Shown here: in pieces, positions 5,574 through 13,273 of the stretch
Numbering within the stretch: the first letter of the stretch is position 1
How the letters are laid out: each line of letters begins with the position of its first letter
Assembly (NCBI GenBank): GCA_030640385.1
Contig: DAOWJL010000027.1
Span: 1 to 13,677 of the forward strand
Direction of reading: 5' to 3'
Source: Dehalococcoidia bacterium
GTDB taxonomy: Bacteria > Chloroflexota > Dehalococcoidia > Dehalococcoidales > G020351185
Length of the DNA: 13,677 bases
Translations under genes and position numbers: made by a program
Notes under the pieces: model-generated
Databases searched by the model: none
The model's input: the letters and a program-made list of their open reading frames with translations, nothing else
Told to the model about the DNA's origin: nothing

Positions 5574-7487
5574 CTATACCTCCCTAAATTCACCCTCCAC
5601 CGTGCCTTCGTCTTCTTTGTCCGGAGGTTTTTCACCTTCTGGGGGCGTCTCACCGCTTGGCGGCGGCTCGCCACCCGGGGGTGGCTGCTGTCCATAAACA
5701 GCGGTGCCTACTTTCTGCATCGCTTCTGATAGCACCTGCATCGCCTGTTTGATAGCTTCAACATCGCTGCCCTGCAGTGCCGAGCGTACTTCCTTAACCT
5801 TCTCTTCAAGTTCTTTGTTCAGGTCTTCCGGTATTTTGTCTTTCTGCTCACGCAGAGTCTTCTCGGCAGTATAAGCCATCGTATCGGCCGTATTCTTGGT
5901 CTCCACTTCTTCACGACGCTTGCTATCCTCGGCGGCGTGCGTCTCGGCATCCTTCTGCATCTTTCCCACTTCTTCCTTGCTCAATCCGCTGGAAGCGGTA
6001 ATCGTTACCTTCTGCTCTTTGCCGGTACCTTTATCCGCCGCCTTGACGCTCAGGATTCCGTTGGCATCTATATCAAAGCTGACTTCAATCTGGGGCATTC
6101 CTCTAGGTGACGGCAGTATACCGTCAAGCATAAACCGTCCCAGTGTCCGATTATCGGCTGTCATCGTTCTCTCGCCCTGCAATACATGAACATCAACACT
6201 GGGCTGATTATCAGCCGCCGTACTGAATATCTGTGTCTTGGAGGTTGGGATGGTCGTATTGCGGTTGATAAGCGCCGTCATAACTCCACCCAGAGTTTCA
6301 ATACCCAGCGTAAGCGGAGTAACATCAAGCAGCAGGACATCCTTGACCTCTCCTTTTAGTACACCGGCCTGAATAGCGGCGCCTATGGCTACCACTTCAT
6401 CCGGGTTCACTCCCTTATGAGCCTCTTTGCCGAAGAACTCCTTAACCTTTTCCTGTACCATTGGCATCCTCGTCTGCCCGCCAACCAGAACCACCTCATC
6501 AATCTGAGCCGCCGTCTTGCCGGCGTCTGTCAGCGCCTGCTTGCATGGACCCAGCGTTTTTTCGACAAGGTCCATCACCAGTTGCTCCAGCTTGGCTCTG
6601 GTAAGCGTTATATTGAGATGCTTGGGACCACTGGCATCGGCGGTAACGAAGGGCAGATTGACATCCGTCTGCTGGACGGTAGACAGCTCACTCTTTGCCT
6701 TTTCGGCGGCCTCCTTGAGTCTCTGAAGAGCCATCTTATCCTGCCGCAGGTCTATTCCCTGGTCCTTCTTGAACTCGTCAACCAGCCAGTCCATAACCCT
6801 CTGGTCAAAATCGTCACCGCCCAGGTGGGTATCACCATTTGTAGACTTGACCTGGAAGGTTCCCTCGCCCAGCTCCAGGATGGATATATCAAAGGTACCG
6901 CCACCCAGGTCATAAACGGCAATGGTTTCGTCCTTTTTCTTATCCAGCCCATATGCCAGCGAAGCGGCCGTCGGTTCGTTTATTATCCTCAAAACCTCAA
7001 GTCCGGCTATCTTGCCGGCATCTTTGGTTGCCTGCCGCTGGCTATCGTTGAAATAAGCCGGCACCGTTATAACGGCTTCGGTAACCTTCTCGCCGAGATA
7101 TGCTTCAGCATCCGACTTCAGTTTTTGCAAAATCATTGCCGATATTTCCGGGGGAGAATAGCTTTTCCCACCCATCTGGACATGGGTATCGCCATTACCC
7201 GCTTTTATCAGTTTAAAAGGCAGCAGTTTTTTATCAGCCTCTACCAAAGGCTCATCGAACTTACGCCCCATCAATCTCTTTATACTGAATATCGTATTAT
7301 CCGGATTTGTAATCGCCTGGCGTTTGGCTACCTGTCCAACCAGACGCTCACCGTTTTTGCTGATGGCTACTACCGATGGTGTGATGCGGTTGCCCTCGGC
7401 GTTAGGTATAACCGTCGGCTCCCCGGCCTCCATCACCGCCAGCACCGAAAAGGTAGTACCTAAATCAATTCCAATTACCTTTGCCAT
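5574..7487 (-). CDS. dnaK: Chaperone DnaK (Hsp70)
   Basis: DnaK is the ATP-driven chaperone that binds exposed hydrophobic segments, working with DnaJ and GrpE in the cytoplasm. The 637 residues show the Hsp70 signatures: GIDLGTTFS (6-14), [10 protein letters not shown] (171-180), the phosphate motif [10 protein letters not shown] (191-200), VGGQTRMP (about 334-341), the linker [19 protein letters not shown] and the substrate-binding beta domain, then a helical lid. The C-terminal tail (599-637) is unusually proline-rich, with repeated G-E-x-P-P units, and ends EFREV, similar to the usual EEV-like end. The ATG at 7487 has AGGAGG 10 bases upstream (7498-7503, minus). It is the third gene of the hrcA-grpE-dnaK operon, 43 bases after grpE. 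Confidence 0.98.
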   Translation of the reverse strand: MAKVIGIDLGTTFSVLAVMEAGEPTVIPNAEGNRITPSVVAISKNGERLVGQVAKRQAITNPDNTIFSIKRLMGRKFDEPLVEADKKLLPFKLIKAGNGDTHVQMGGKSYSPPEISAMILQKLKSDAEAYLGEKVTEAVITVPAYFNDSQRQATKDAGKIAGLEVLRIINEPTAASLAYGLDKKKDETIAVYDLGGGTFDISILELGEGTFQVKSTNGDTHLGGDDFDQRVMDWLVDEFKKDQGIDLRQDKMALQRLKEAAEKAKSELSTVQQTDVNLPFVTADASGPKHLNITLTRAKLEQLVMDLVEKTLGPCKQALTDAGKTAAQIDEVVLVGGQTRMPMVQEKVKEFFGKEAHKGVNPDEVVAIGAAIQAGVLKGEVKDVLLLDVTPLTLGIETLGGVMTALINRNTTIPTSKTQIFSTAADNQPSVDVHVLQGERTMTADNRTLGRFMLDGILPSPRGMPQIEVSFDIDANGILSVKAADKGTGKEQKVTITASSGLSKEEVGKMQKDAETHAAEDSKRREEVETKNTADTMAYTAEKTLREQKDKIPEDLNKELEEKVKEVRSALQGSDVEAIKQAMQVLSEAMQKVGTAVYGQQPPPGGEPPPSGETPPEGEKPPDKEDEGTVEGEFREV

Positions 7488-7530
7488 GTTTTGTTTTCCT
7501 CCTTAGTTAGATGGTATTAAGATTTATTTT

Positions 7531-8067
7531 TTATTTTTTCTCCCCATTACCACTGCCAACGGCTACTGTTGCCGGCCGGATAACCCTATCACGCATCCTG
7601 TAGCCTTTTTTTAACTCCCTGACCACCACCCCCTCTTTGCCTCTGGCGCTCATCGCCGCTTCGTGCAGGTTCGGGTCAAACGGTTTCCCCTTCGCCTTAA
7701 TCGGAGTAACACCCTGAGCCTCCAGAACGGTGTGAAACTTGCGCTCAATAAGCTTGATACCCTCTACCCAGGGGAGCTTTGACAGACGTGGTGGTATAGA
7801 ACTTAACGCCCGCTCCAGGTCATCAAGGGCGGGCAGCAGATTGCAGATAAGCACAGAGTTGGCAAACTTTTTCATCTCCTCTTTTTCCTGCTCGCTGCGC
7901 CGCTTGTAGTTAATGAAGTCTGCTTTTACCCTCTGCCAGTTCTGCAGATGACTTTCCGCCTTAACCTTCTCTTCGCTCAAAACTTCCCTCAGAGCCTCTA
8001 TATCTTCCAGTCCGATTAATTCTTTTTCCGATTGTTCTATTTCTTCAGGTTGTTTTTCTTCCTGCAT
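7531..8067 (-). CDS. grpE: Nucleotide exchange factor GrpE
   Basis: GrpE releases ADP from DnaK so that substrate can be freed; it acts as a dimer. From the ATG at 8067 it has 178 residues: an acidic, glutamate-rich N-terminus, a long coiled-coil (QNWQRVKADFINYKRRSEQE), the DDLERAL segment, and the signature end of the beta domain (LKKGYRMRDRVIRPATVAVG). An in-frame TTG at 8073 would add two residues, but AGGGG lies only 3 bases before it and 9 bases before the ATG, so the ATG is preferred. It follows hrcA by about 22 bases and is surely co-transcribed with it and dnaK under CIRCE control. Confidence 0.96.
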   Translation of the reverse strand: MQEEKQPEEIEQSEKELIGLEDIEALREVLSEEKVKAESHLQNWQRVKADFINYKRRSEQEKEEMKKFANSVLICNLLPALDDLERALSSIPPRLSKLPWVEGIKLIERKFHTVLEAQGVTPIKAKGKPFDPNLHEAAMSARGKEGVVVRELKKGYRMRDRVIRPATVAVGSGNGEKK

Positions 8068-8089
8068 CAACAATTACCCCTCGGGCTCT

Positions 8090-9145
8090 TTAATTTTCAA
8101 CGGTTTGCCGGTCGGCGCCTGGCAGCTCCCTGCCGTACAGCTCAGCCACCAGCCGGCTCATCATTGAAACCATATAGCCGATGGTAGAAATGGTACGGGC
8201 ATAAGGCATCCTGGTAGGACCGACTATACCTATCATACCAACCGCTTCATCAGACAGGCCATAGCGGCTGATAACAACGCTACAGTCCTGAATAGCCTCT
8301 TCCCTGTTTTCCTTGCCTATGACTACCTGAACATCATAATCATCAAATGCTTCAGACAGTATGATATCCATCAGCTTCCTCTGCTCTATCAATCCAACCA
8401 GGCCTGCTATCCGCTGGCCACCGGTATTAAACTCCGGTTGATTCATCAGGTAGTGCAACCCATCCAGGTAGGGTTCTTCATGTCTCCTGTTATCTTCAGT
8501 CTGCATTATTTTAAGCAGACAATCGGCTATTCGCTGTTCGGTGGCAGAAAGTTCATCTCCTTTAGCACTAATCTGCAAAGCCGACAATCCGGAATAGGCT
8601 TCGTTCAATCTAACGGAAATGGCTATTAATTCACTTTGAGAAATCGGCTTGTCAAAGTTTATTAGCTGTTGTCTCAGAATAGCACCGCGCAGTACGAGGA
8701 CCACCAGTGCCAGGCAATCCTGCAGCGAAACAAGCTCCAGGTGTTTAAGCTTACAGGCCGGTGGTTTTGGCATCGTTATAACGGCTACATTCTGCACCCG
8801 CTGCGCCAGAAGCGTTACCGCCAGACCGAGCCATTCTTCAAGATTTTCTTCAACCTGGTGAAAAAGGTGATCTATCAGTCGCCTTTCCGCCACAGGCAGC
8901 TCTATATGGCTCAATGTACCCACATAATAACGATACCCCTTATCAGAAGGTATGCTGCCGGCGGCATGGTGCGGACGAATTATATAACCATCGCCTTCCA
9001 GAAATACCATTTCATTACGGATAGTCGCTGAGCTTACATCCAGTCCACTATCGCCGACAATGCTAGCCGATGATACCGGCACCGCCCGCGTGATATATTG
9101 CTTTGTTATAGACTTGAGTACTGTTGCCGTTCTTGGTTGCAACAT
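8090..9145 (-). CDS. hrcA: Heat-inducible transcription repressor HrcA
   Basis: HrcA represses class I heat-shock genes by binding the CIRCE operator; its folding depends on chaperonin, which links repression to chaperone demand (known for the family). The 351 residues begin with a winged-helix domain containing SSATIRNEM (38-46) and the wing motif GYIIRPHHAAGSIPSDKGYRYYV. A dimerisation and insertion region follows, then the conserved C-terminal IGIVGPTRMPYAR. Length is typical. The ATG at 9145 has AGGAGG at 9151-9156 (minus), 5 bases away and one base from the CIRCE stem. As first gene of its operon, behind CIRCE, it should be autoregulated. Confidence 0.97.
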   Translation of the reverse strand: MLQPRTATVLKSITKQYITRAVPVSSASIVGDSGLDVSSATIRNEMVFLEGDGYIIRPHHAAGSIPSDKGYRYYVGTLSHIELPVAERRLIDHLFHQVEENLEEWLGLAVTLLAQRVQNVAVITMPKPPACKLKHLELVSLQDCLALVVLVLRGAILRQQLINFDKPISQSELIAISVRLNEAYSGLSALQISAKGDELSATEQRIADCLLKIMQTEDNRRHEEPYLDGLHYLMNQPEFNTGGQRIAGLVGLIEQRKLMDIILSEAFDDYDVQVVIGKENREEAIQDCSVVISRYGLSDEAVGMIGIVGPTRMPYARTISTIGYMVSMMSRLVAELYGRELPGADRQTVEN

Positions 9146-9157
9146 CCCAACCTCCTG

Positions 9158-9184
9158 TTAGCAATCTAATGGTAAGACTGCTAA
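9158..9184 (-). promoter_or_regulatory. CIRCE operator (HrcA binding site)
   Basis: TTAGCAATC (9158-9166), a 9-base spacer, then GACTGCTAA (9176-9184). The consensus is TTAGCACTC-N9-GAGTGCTAA, so each half matches 8 of 9. The site lies just downstream of the hrcA promoter and one base before the hrcA Shine-Dalgarno, so it could act on transcription and also form a hairpin in the leader RNA. Confidence 0.9.
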
Positions 9185-9193
9185 TAACTCTTT

Positions 9194-9222
9194 AATCTAT
9201 CATTTTTAGCCATTACTGTCAA
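9194..9222 (-). promoter_or_regulatory. Sigma-70-type promoter of the hrcA operon
   Basis: On the minus strand an exact TTGACA (9217-9222) is followed after 17 bases by TAGATT (9194-9199), 4 of 6 matches to TATAAT. The predicted start, near 9187, leads straight into the CIRCE element, the usual arrangement for HrcA control. Confidence 0.75.
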
Positions 9223-9249
9223 TAGATACCGCCTGTTTTTGTAAAACAT

Positions 9250-9278
9250 TTGACACTGAAAAACATTAAATGTAGTAT
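9250..9278 (+). promoter_or_regulatory. Divergent sigma-70-type promoter for the membrane protein gene
   Basis: An exact TTGACA (9250-9255), a 17-base spacer and TAGTAT (9273-9278; 4 of 6 to TATAAT) point toward the gene at 9319. The two -35 boxes of the divergent pair are only 27 bases apart, back to back. Confidence 0.7.
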
Positions 9279-9318
9279 TTGGCAAACGAAAACCAAAAAA
9301 CATGACAGGGATCTTTAA

Positions 9319-10509
9319 ATGAGTACGCCTAAAATCATCGCAGTAGTTTTTTTAAGCCTGTTACTGGCTCTGGCGCTTTTCGTTTTCGGCTTCCTGTTCA
9401 CAATGAAAATGACTGCTCTCAGCGCCAGCTATGTCAGTTCCCGCATCGATAGTCTGCCGGTGGCATCGCTGGTTGAAGAGGTAGAATTTGATGAGACTAT
9501 AGAAAACAATCCAGAGCTGGTTAACCTTATTAAAAGCATTATCACAGAAAACGAAGCGGAGCTAAAGGAACGGATAGGCGAAACAATTCATATCATCTAT
9601 GGCTATCTGAACGGGAAATCCGAAGACCTGGATATGGCTTTAGTGCTGAAAGATACTATCCTTGACCCGGACTTTACTATCTCTATTATAGAAAAAGCCG
9701 ACCTCACCCCGCTGGTAAAGGAACTGGTTGCTGAAATGGTAGCTGAGGCAGAACTGCCCTACGGCTTATCAACCGAAACGCATATTGACGATATTGCACA
9801 GGATTTAGAACCATGGCTAAAGGAACAGACAACCGCTGCCATCCCGTCCATCTATGACTATACCCTGGGATTCAGCCAGAATACAGATATAGTAATCCAG
9901 CTGGAACCGGTTAAAGAAATCCTGAGAAGCAACCTGAGGCAGGATTTCCTGGACTCGCCGCCGCCGGAGTTTGCTGGACTATCCAGAACCGAGCTTGAGC
10001 ATAAATTTGATGAAATCTTTAACGAATTTGCCAGTGATATCCAGTCAGCCATAGAGATAGATATGGAGCTGATGGACTCCGATATGCCATCGGATATCGC
10101 CGAATCACTGGCAGAAGTTGAGGAGGCGCTATCTGAATCCAGGATATATGTCGGCTATTTCAATACCGTCTACGGCTTACTTATCGGCTTTATAGTATTA
10201 CTTATAGCCGCTATTATCCTTGTTTACCGGGAGGTGAAAGGCTCCAGCCGTATTCTGGGAGGTATTTTCCTTGGCTATGGCATCGTTAATCTAATAGCCG
10301 TTTCCATCGCCCGCGGTATAGCCAAAACAAAAATGACACAGCTTGATGACATTCCATCGTCCATCCAGACATGGCTTTTGCAGTTTACTACCAGCTCCCT
10401 GACACCGCTGCTCATACTGGCTGTTGTTCTTTTTATAACCGGAGCAGCCCTGCTGGCAATCTCCTTTTTCTATAAACGCAACCGGCCTCAAACAGGAACG
10501 TTTGAATAA
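9319..10509 (+). CDS. Membrane protein of unknown function with large external domain
   Basis: A 396-residue protein that I do not recognise. Helix 1 (about 6-28) is a signal anchor. Residues 30-275 form a mostly acidic, helix-rich region without cysteines. Three further helices lie near 279-302, 312-331 and 362-385. Charge (YREVKGSSR inside after helix 2, KRNRPQ at the C-terminus) fits an N-in, C-in four-helix topology, which places the long region outside the membrane (inference). There is no enzyme motif. The ATG at 9319 has AGGGA at 9307-9311, 7 bases away. It has its own promoter, divergent from the heat-shock operon, so CIRCE-bound HrcA might or might not affect it. It is followed by another small membrane protein of unknown function on the same strand. 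Confidence 0.88.
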   Translation: MSTPKIIAVVFLSLLLALALFVFGFLFTMKMTALSASYVSSRIDSLPVASLVEEVEFDETIENNPELVNLIKSIITENEAELKERIGETIHIIYGYLNGKSEDLDMALVLKDTILDPDFTISIIEKADLTPLVKELVAEMVAEAELPYGLSTETHIDDIAQDLEPWLKEQTTAAIPSIYDYTLGFSQNTDIVIQLEPVKEILRSNLRQDFLDSPPPEFAGLSRTELEHKFDEIFNEFASDIQSAIEIDMELMDSDMPSDIAESLAEVEEALSESRIYVGYFNTVYGLLIGFIVLLIAAIILVYREVKGSSRILGGIFLGYGIVNLIAVSIARGIAKTKMTQLDDIPSSIQTWLLQFTTSSLTPLLILAVVLFITGAALLAISFFYKRNRPQTGTFE

Positions 10510-10619
10510 CTGTACCTCAGGGGTTCTGTTCCCAGCCTTAACCTTTTACGGCAGATATGCTATGCTTATACAGATTGGCTGGTTAGATTCAACACTACGC
10601 AATAGTTTGGAGTTATTCT

Positions 10620-10976
10620 ATGAGACTACCGGGTATCGGCGAAATTATCCTTATCGTCATTGTTGCCGCCATTGTCATCTTGGGAGTTAAATTCTTCGGA
10701 ACACCGCCGAAAAGAAAAAGGAGGCGGGTTGTAGAATATGAGGATGAGGATGAATATGAAGACGAAGAGGACGAGAAAGAGGCTGAAGACAAAAGAGTAC
10801 TGAAAGCCCGCCGTTCCCGTCGTGCCCAGATTCTGGGTATAGTTGTCATCCTGGTTGGGGCTATTGTCATGTTATCCACCTTGACCATGGTCAAGTGGTT
10901 TTTCTGGGGACCGATAGGTGCCATTGCGCTTATAGCCATCGGCATCTTAACTATCTTTATTGCCAGACGCAGATAA
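10620..10976 (+). CDS. Small three-helix membrane protein with basic-acidic-basic linker
   Basis: A 118-residue protein of unknown function. A first helix (7-26) is followed by a striking linker: basic KRKRRR (31-36), an E/D/Y-rich acidic run (39-57), then basic KARRSRR (62-68). Two more helices (about 70-90 and 93-115) follow, ending in ARRR. The N-terminus, PGIGEIILIVIVAAIVILG, looks faintly like a TatA/TatB helix, but those proteins lack the two extra helices, so I do not assign it. The ATG at 10620 has GGAG 8 bases upstream. The 110-base gap after the preceding membrane gene holds no clear terminator. It may share that transcript. Confidence 0.8.
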   Translation: MRLPGIGEIILIVIVAAIVILGVKFFGTPPKRKRRRVVEYEDEDEYEDEEDEKEAEDKRVLKARRSRRAQILGIVVILVGAIVMLSTLTMVKWFFWGPIGAIALIAIGILTIFIARRR

Positions 10977-10999
10977 CTACAGAGGCAATTTAATAATCC

Positions 11000-11028
11000 T
11001 TGACACCCTGTATAGCCGATGATACACT
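11000..11028 (+). promoter_or_regulatory. Sigma-70-type promoter of the nadK operon
   Basis: An exact TTGACA (11000-11005), a 17-base spacer and TACACT (11023-11028; 4 of 6 to TATAAT). The expected start near 11035 leaves a leader of about 47 bases before the nadK ATG at 11082. An in-frame ATG at 11019 falls between the two boxes and so cannot be used from this promoter. Confidence 0.7.
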
Positions 11029-11081
11029 TCATTCTGCCTCATATTCAAACTGACCCTCATCCTGAAAAGCAGGTTAATCTC

Positions 11082-11909
11082 ATGAAAAAAGTAGGTATTG
11101 TCTATCACCCGCTAAACAAGGGAGCCCTTGTCTTAGCTCAGAAAGTGGCCGATTTTCTGGGCTCAAGTGGTGTTACCTGCTGGCTTTGCTCCGCCTGGGA
11201 AGGGCAACAGTTAAGCAAGCAGGTAACCGATACGGAGCTGATACTGACCATCGGCGGCGACGGCACTATATTACGTACCGCCCAGGCATTAGTTTCTCAT
11301 TCAATACCCATAACCGGTATCAACATGGGCCGGCTCGGCTTTCTTACTGAGCTGGCTGCCAATGAAGCCATAGAGAAACTACCCGCCCTGCTGGCTGGCG
11401 AAGGCTGGATCGACGAACGGGCTATGCTTGAGGTTGAGTTTGACGGTAGCGAAGGGCAAACAGATAAGAAATTATTTGTTCTTAATGATGTCGTAATCGC
11501 CCGCGGCGAAATAGCCCGCATAATATCTGTTGAAGCCAGGATTAATGATGAACCGCTGATAACCTATAAAGCCGATGGCGTCATAGCCGCTACTGCTACC
11601 GGCAGCACCGGCTATTCGCTGGCTTGCGGCGGCCCGATACTGCACCCGCAGGCTCTGCAATTCCTGCTGGTACCGATAGTGCCCCACCTCAGCCTTGGCA
11701 ATGCACTGCTGCTGCCATCGGAAGCTATAGTCAAGCTGCGGGTGGGCACAATACACAAGGCAGTGCTGAGTGTTGACGGCCATATAAGCCTGCCTCTGGC
11801 TGGCGGCGATGGCATAACGATAAAACGCAGCAAGGTAATAACAAGATTCTTGAGAACAAGCCCCAGAGATTCTTTCTACACTACGCTGGAGCAAAAATTG
11901 AAAGGTTAA
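11082..11909 (+). CDS. nadK: NAD kinase
   Basis: This cytoplasmic enzyme phosphorylates NAD+ to NADP+ using ATP or polyphosphate and is the only route to NADP. The 275 residues show the family motifs in order: GGDGT (58-62), NMGRLGFLTE (81-90), NDVVIARG (from 135), YKADGVIAATATGSTGYSL with ACGGP (to 185), and LSVDGH near the end. The frame is open upstream to an ATG at 11019, but that codon lies inside the promoter and lacks a ribosome-binding site. ATG 11082 has AGG 8 bases before it and gives the typical MKKVGIVYHP start. It heads a three-gene operon, with the GNAT gene beginning 4 bases after its stop. The ADP-ribose hydrolase two genes on suggests shared NAD(P) metabolism. Confidence 0.96.
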   Translation: MKKVGIVYHPLNKGALVLAQKVADFLGSSGVTCWLCSAWEGQQLSKQVTDTELILTIGGDGTILRTAQALVSHSIPITGINMGRLGFLTELAANEAIEKLPALLAGEGWIDERAMLEVEFDGSEGQTDKKLFVLNDVVIARGEIARIISVEARINDEPLITYKADGVIAATATGSTGYSLACGGPILHPQALQFLLVPIVPHLSLGNALLLPSEAIVKLRVGTIHKAVLSVDGHISLPLAGGDGITIKRSKVITRFLRTSPRDSFYTTLEQKLKG

Positions 11910-11913
11910 ATAT

Positions 11914-12384
11914 ATGGCAAACAAAGTTGAAAAAGCCACAATACGCGATGCCACCCAGATACACAGGTTAATTAATCATTTTGCTGACAAGGGCGAAATG
12001 CTACCCAGGCCTCTGAGCGAAATCTATGAGAACATAAGGGACTACTTTGTCATCAGGCAGGGGGAGCAGGTGATTGCCTGTGCCGCATTGCATGTCAACT
12101 GGGAAGACCTCGCCGAGATAAAATCACTGGCGGTTAGCGAAGAGTACCATAAACACGGCATTGGCGACCTGATGGTTGATGCCTGCCTGGAAGAAGCCGG
12201 CGAGCTGGGTATAGCCACCATTTTTTGCCTGACCTATACCCCGGACTTCTTCGTTAAATGCGGCTTTATCCAGGCAGAAAAAACGGAGTTGCCCCATAAG
12301 GTCTGGGGGGAATGCTACCGTTGTCCCAAATTTCCCAACTGCGATGAGTCAGCCCTTATCTATAAAATCGGGAAGAAGGTTTAG
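11914..12384 (+). CDS. GNAT acetyltransferase, short N-acetylglutamate-synthase type (ArgA-like)
   Basis: A 156-residue single-domain GNAT protein. GNAT enzymes move the acetyl group of acetyl-CoA to an amine. The core runs from ATIRDATQIHRLI to the acetyl-CoA loop HKHGIG (79-84), where histidine replaces the usual first R/Q. FVKCGF near 113-118 is the typical beta-bulge end. The C-terminal LPHKVWGECYRCPKFPNCDE carries Cys134, Cys137 and Cys143, which I associate with short N-acetylglutamate synthases (first step of arginine synthesis). The substrate cannot be proved from sequence. The ATG at 11914 lies 4 bases after nadK, and its AGG ribosome-binding site is in the nadK end. The NUDIX gene starts 3 bases after its stop. 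Confidence 0.85.
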   Translation: MANKVEKATIRDATQIHRLINHFADKGEMLPRPLSEIYENIRDYFVIRQGEQVIACAALHVNWEDLAEIKSLAVSEEYHKHGIGDLMVDACLEEAGELGIATIFCLTYTPDFFVKCGFIQAEKTELPHKVWGECYRCPKFPNCDESALIYKIGKKV

Positions 12385-12387
12385 CTG

Positions 12388-12918
12388 TTGGAGGAGACTC
12401 TATCCAGCCAGGAAATCTATAGCGGACGGATACTAAAGCTAAGGGTTGACGATGTCAGGCTGCCCAATGGTCGTCAGACCAAGCGTGAGATTATTGAGCA
12501 CAGTGACTGCGTGGCTATCGTGGCTATTGATGCCGATGATAATGTTTTGCTGGTAAAGCAGTTCCGCAAGCCGGTGGAAAAGGAGCTGCTGGAGATTCCG
12601 GCCGGCTGCATAGAAGACGGCGAGGAAGCGGATACTGCGGTCAGCCGCGAGATGCGGGAGGAAACCGGCTACCGGCCGCAGAAGATTGAGAGGCTGGGCG
12701 GTTTTTATTCTACGCCCGGTTTCTGCACCGAATACCTGCACCTCTACATGGCTAGCGACCTTGTCCCGGGTGAGCTGCATGCCGAGGATACAGATGACAT
12801 TGAGCTGGTTCGGGTGCCTTTACGCCAAATTGCCGGGCTTATCTCCTCCGGCACTACCTGCGATGCCAAGAGTATCGCCGGCCTTCTTCTCTACCTGACG
12901 ACAAAGAAATCCGGCTGA
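12388..12918 (+). CDS. NUDIX hydrolase, ADP-ribose pyrophosphatase type
   Basis: This enzyme probably splits ADP-ribose into AMP and ribose-5-phosphate, clearing a reactive product of NAD breakdown. The 176 residues contain a complete NUDIX box G-x5-E-x7-R-E-x2-E-E-x-G at 73-95 (GCIEDGEEADTAVSREMREE plus TGY), with PAG in front, LLVKQFRKPVEKELLEIPAG as usual for the ADP-ribose group, and FYSTPGFCTEYLHLY after it. The start is TTG at 12388, with GAAGAAGG ending about 8 bases upstream inside the GNAT gene; no better ATG is available. Its position behind nadK and the GNAT gene fits NAD turnover. Its stop is 2 bases from that of the convergent HIT gene. Confidence 0.92.
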   Translation: MEETLSSQEIYSGRILKLRVDDVRLPNGRQTKREIIEHSDCVAIVAIDADDNVLLVKQFRKPVEKELLEIPAGCIEDGEEADTAVSREMREETGYRPQKIERLGGFYSTPGFCTEYLHLYMASDLVPGELHAEDTDDIELVRVPLRQIAGLISSGTTCDAKSIAGLLLYLTTKKSG

Positions 12919-12920
12919 TG

Positions 12921-13262
12921 CTAGCCGAGTTGACCCGATAACTGCCTGCCGCCCATAACATGCAGGTGGAGATGCGGCACCAGCTGCCCGCCCTGCTTGC
13001 CGCAGTTTATCACCAGACGGTAACCGGTTCCGGATATGCCCTCATCCCTTGCCAGTTGATTGGCAACGCCGACCATATGCCCCATCAGGTGGGCTTCTTT
13101 CTCGGTTAAATCGGCCAGAGAGGTGAAGTGTTCTCTGGGGATGACAAGCAGGTGCACCGGTGACTGTGGATTTATATCACGGAAGGCTATAACCTTTTCA
13201 TCCTGATAGACGATATCGCTTGGTATTTTACCGGATACGATGTGGCAAAAAATACAATCCAT
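12921..13262 (-). CDS. HIT-family nucleotide phosphohydrolase/transferase
   Basis: HIT proteins hydrolyse adenosine phosphoramidates and related nucleotide conjugates (Hint group); the exact substrate here is unknown. The 113 residues begin MDCIFCHIV and hold the histidine triad HLHLH (97-101) in VPHLHLHVMGG, plus the conserved VHLLVIPREHF. Length is typical. ATG at 13262 is chosen over the in-frame ATG at 13283. GGAG at 13269-13272 (minus) is 6 bases before it, it gives the canonical family N-terminus, and it avoids overlap with the upstream gene, whose TAG (13274-13276) immediately precedes that ribosome-binding site. It is therefore probably co-transcribed with the fumarase subunit gene. 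Confidence 0.93.
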   Translation of the reverse strand: MDCIFCHIVSGKIPSDIVYQDEKVIAFRDINPQSPVHLLVIPREHFTSLADLTEKEAHLMGHMVGVANQLARDEGISGTGYRLVINCGKQGGQLVPHLHLHVMGGRQLSGQLG

Positions 13263-13273
13263 TTTTTTCTCCA

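Noticed and set aside
6417..7463. Long open frame (348 codons) on the plus strand opposite dnaK
   Set aside because: It is wholly antisense to the highly conserved dnaK; long antisense frames over dnaK are a known artefact of its codon bias, and the product shows no recognisable motif.
8669..9031. Plus-strand frames opposite hrcA
   Set aside because: They are antisense to conserved HrcA sequence, with no ribosome-binding site or recognisable product.
10538..10566. Possible promoter TTAACC-N17-TATGCT before the 118-residue gene
   Set aside because: Both boxes match only 4 of 6 positions, unlike the three clear promoters here, which all have exact TTGACA.
10502..10690. A 62-codon plus-strand frame between the two membrane protein genes
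   Set aside because: It overlaps the start of the better-supported 118-residue gene in another frame, lacks a good ribosome-binding site, and its product has no coherent composition.
11019..11081. N-terminal extension of NAD kinase from the upstream ATG
   Set aside because: The ATG lies between the -35 and -10 boxes of a likely promoter, has no Shine-Dalgarno, and orthologues begin near MKKVGIVYHP.
11472..11954. A 160-codon minus-strand frame across the nadK end
   Set aside because: It is antisense to conserved NAD kinase motifs, with a low-complexity product rich in Y, Q and A.
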